A stretch of DNA of 7,740 nt, taken from contig CAMUBM010000029.1 of assembly GCA_947087145.1 (NCBI GenBank), forward strand, positions 1 through 7,740, given 5' to 3'. The translations under genes were made by a program, and so were the position numbers. This stretch comes from an uncultured Mycoplasmatota bacterium (GTDB lineage Bacteria > Bacillota_I > Bacilli_A > RF39 > UBA660). Under the pieces are notes generated by a model. That model was not told where the DNA came from. It worked only from the letters and a program-made list of their open reading frames with translations, and ran no database searches. Below are positions 7,060 through 7,740 of the stretch, piece by piece (the stretch's first letter is position 1; every line of letters begins with the position of its first letter).

Positions 7060-7088
7060 ATTTTATACTATTTTTTTATTTAATGCAA
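7060..7088 (-). promoter_or_regulatory. promoter of the tRNA-Ile/tRNA-Glu operon
   Basis: On the minus strand, TTGCAT (7088-7083), a 17-nt spacer and TAAAAT (7065-7060), within a longer TATAAAAT. Initiation near 7053 would give a 15-nt leader before tRNA-Ile. Confidence 0.6.
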
Positions 7089-7100
7089 GTATTTTTTTAT

Positions 7101-7123
7101 AAAAAAATAGCACTTTGTACTAT
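7101..7123 (-). terminator. rho-independent terminator of the 142-residue protein gene
   Basis: On the minus strand, ATAGTAC (7123-7117), loop AAA, GTGCTAT (7113-7107), with one G-T pair, followed by six T (7106-7101). The stem begins at the last base of the stop codon. Confidence 0.75.
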
Positions 7124-7551
7124 TATATTTTCTTTTTGATATTTATAGTCAAATTTTTTAATGCTTCATATGTTTTTTCTGTTTCTTTTTTGATTGTTTC
7201 TTTATCATAAGTAATTGTTTCTAACACTTCTTCAACGGCTGCATTATAGTCTCTTTTATGTTTTTCATTTAATGCGTGCCAGTTGGTTTCTTTAAAATAA
7301 GGAACGATTTCTATGTTGTATTTTAGTTTGTTTTGCAACATTAAAACAGCCAGTATTGGATATCCTGGATATCCTTGCCAGTAAGAAGCATTATCTGTTG
7401 AAGAATAATCATTTTCTTTCCATTTGATTGTATACTTCTTTTTTCCATCAGAACTTGTTACAATGGCTTCTTGTTCTTTTAATTCAATTCTGTTATCCGC
7501 TATGCACGAATAAGCTTCATAAATTTTTGCTATTGGAGGCATTTTTTCCAT
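7123..7551 (-). CDS. conserved-looking cytosolic protein of unknown function
   Basis: I do not recognise this 142-residue protein. It has no signal peptide or membrane helix. The N-terminal two thirds (about 8-95) are rich in Tyr and Trp, with KKKYTIKW (37-44), YWQGYPGYP (57-65) and NWHAL (90-94), suggesting a compact alpha/beta fold. The C-terminal third (about 98-140) is charged and probably helical (EEVLE, KETEKTYEALK). One cysteine (Cys16) only. Start ATG 7551 is supported by SD AGGTGA (7563-7558), 6 nt upstream. It has its own promoter and a terminator at the stop codon, so it is a stand-alone transcription unit set between tRNA genes and divergent from tRNA-Lys. That it has signals for both transcription and translation makes a real gene likely. 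Confidence 0.7.
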   Translation of the reverse strand: MEKMPPIAKIYEAYSCIADNRIELKEQEAIVTSSDGKKKYTIKWKENDYSSTDNASYWQGYPGYPILAVLMLQNKLKYNIEIVPYFKETNWHALNEKHKRDYNAAVEEVLETITYDKETIKKETEKTYEALKNLTINIKKKI

Positions 7552-7569
7552 TTTTTATCACCTAAACAT

Positions 7570-7597
7570 ATTTTAGCAAAATAAAAAAATAAAGCAA
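7570..7597 (-). promoter_or_regulatory. promoter of the 142-residue protein gene
   Basis: On the minus strand, TTGCTT (7597-7592), a 16-nt spacer, and the extended -10 TG-C-TAAAAT (7578-7570). Initiation near 7563 would coincide with the start of the SD AGGTGA, leaving a leader of only about 12 nt. Confidence 0.6.
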
Positions 7598-7612
7598 GAA
7601 TGAAAAAAATAG

Positions 7613-7641
7613 TTCACACTTAATTAAGATTATGCTATAAT
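7613..7641 (+). promoter_or_regulatory. promoter of tRNA-Lys
   Basis: TTCACA (7613-7618), a 17-nt spacer, and the extended -10 TG-C-TATAAT (7633-7641). Initiation near 7648 gives a 17-nt leader. The spacer contains the palindrome CTTAATTAAG. This promoter is divergent from the one at 7570-7597. Confidence 0.75.
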
Positions 7642-7664
7642 TAGAAATGTAATGAATTGTTTAC

Positions 7665-7740
7665 GTCTCCTTAGCTCAGTTGGTAGAGCAACTGACTCTT
7701 AATCAGTGGGTCCAGGGTTCGAATCCCTGAGGGGACACCA
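7665..7740 (+). tRNA. tRNA-Lys (anticodon CUU)
   Basis: A complete 76-nt cloverleaf ending in encoded CCA at the last base of the window. Acceptor GTCTCCT pairs with AGGGGAC (one U-G), the D-arm is GCTCAGTTGGTAGAGC, the anticodon stem is ACTGA/TCAGT with loop CTCTTAA (anticodon CTT), and the T-arm is CAGGG TTCGAAT CCCTG. All standard positions look canonical. It may be the first gene of a longer tRNA cluster continuing past the window, since no terminator is in view. Confidence 0.96.

Noticed and set aside
7091..7108. Perfect 18-nt palindrome made only of A and T
   Set aside because: Low-complexity by-product of the terminator's A/T runs; no separate role supported.
7357..7374. Tandem 9-nt repeat TGGATATCC, each copy holding an 8-nt palindrome
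   Set aside because: It encodes the GYPGYP repeat of the 142-residue protein; coding explains it.

Overview
The window is AT-rich bacterial chromosome. Short Shine-Dalgarno (SD) sequences of the AGGAG/AGGTGA type, tight gene packing, CCA-encoding tRNA genes, the yqeG-yqeH pair and an endonuclease-type MutL all suggest a low-GC Gram-positive bacterium (Bacillota, Bacilli/Erysipelotrichia-like). The exact lineage cannot be fixed from this sequence. All nine tryptophans in the seven protein genes are TGG and no gene ends in TGA. The reading frames therefore fit the standard bacterial code, although TGA is not used here at all.

Layout. Positions 1-180 hold a gene-free leader with a promoter and, on the minus strand, a 29-codon open stretch without a start codon that may be a relic. 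Next comes a tight plus-strand operon: yqeG (181-702, HAD-family phosphatase), yqeH (695-1675, circularly permuted GTPase for 30S ribosome assembly, overlapping yqeG by 8 nt) and mutL (1681-3429, mismatch-repair ATPase/endonuclease). A consensus-like promoter starts right after the mutL stop and drives an ABC exporter half-transporter (3479-5203). A membrane-anchored polysaccharide deacetylase (5243-6427) follows, probably with its own extended -10 promoter. A convergent minus-strand gene for a small three-helix membrane protein (6410-6799) overlaps the end of the deacetylase gene by 18 nt. A bidirectional terminator (6843-6874) separates it from a minus-strand tRNA-Ile(GAU)/tRNA-Glu(UUC) operon with its own promoter. 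A 142-residue protein of unknown function is encoded on the minus strand (7123-7551) with a clear promoter, SD and terminator. The window ends exactly at the CCA of a plus-strand tRNA-Lys(CUU) with a near-consensus promoter.

How the genes relate. The first operon is housekeeping: ribosome assembly and mismatch repair. The ABC exporter and the deacetylase are cell-envelope functions and may be partly co-transcribed, but no substrate link can be read from the sequence. The tRNA genes are interspersed with one orphan protein.

The region is mostly ordinary and I see no convincing new multi-gene system. The points most worth a second look are a C at the normally invariant pseudouridine-55 position of tRNA-Glu, an A-C mismatch in the T-stem of tRNA-Ile, a repeated very compact promoter-to-start layout (17-21 nt between the -10 box and the start codon), and a likely long antisense 3' end across the small membrane-protein gene.
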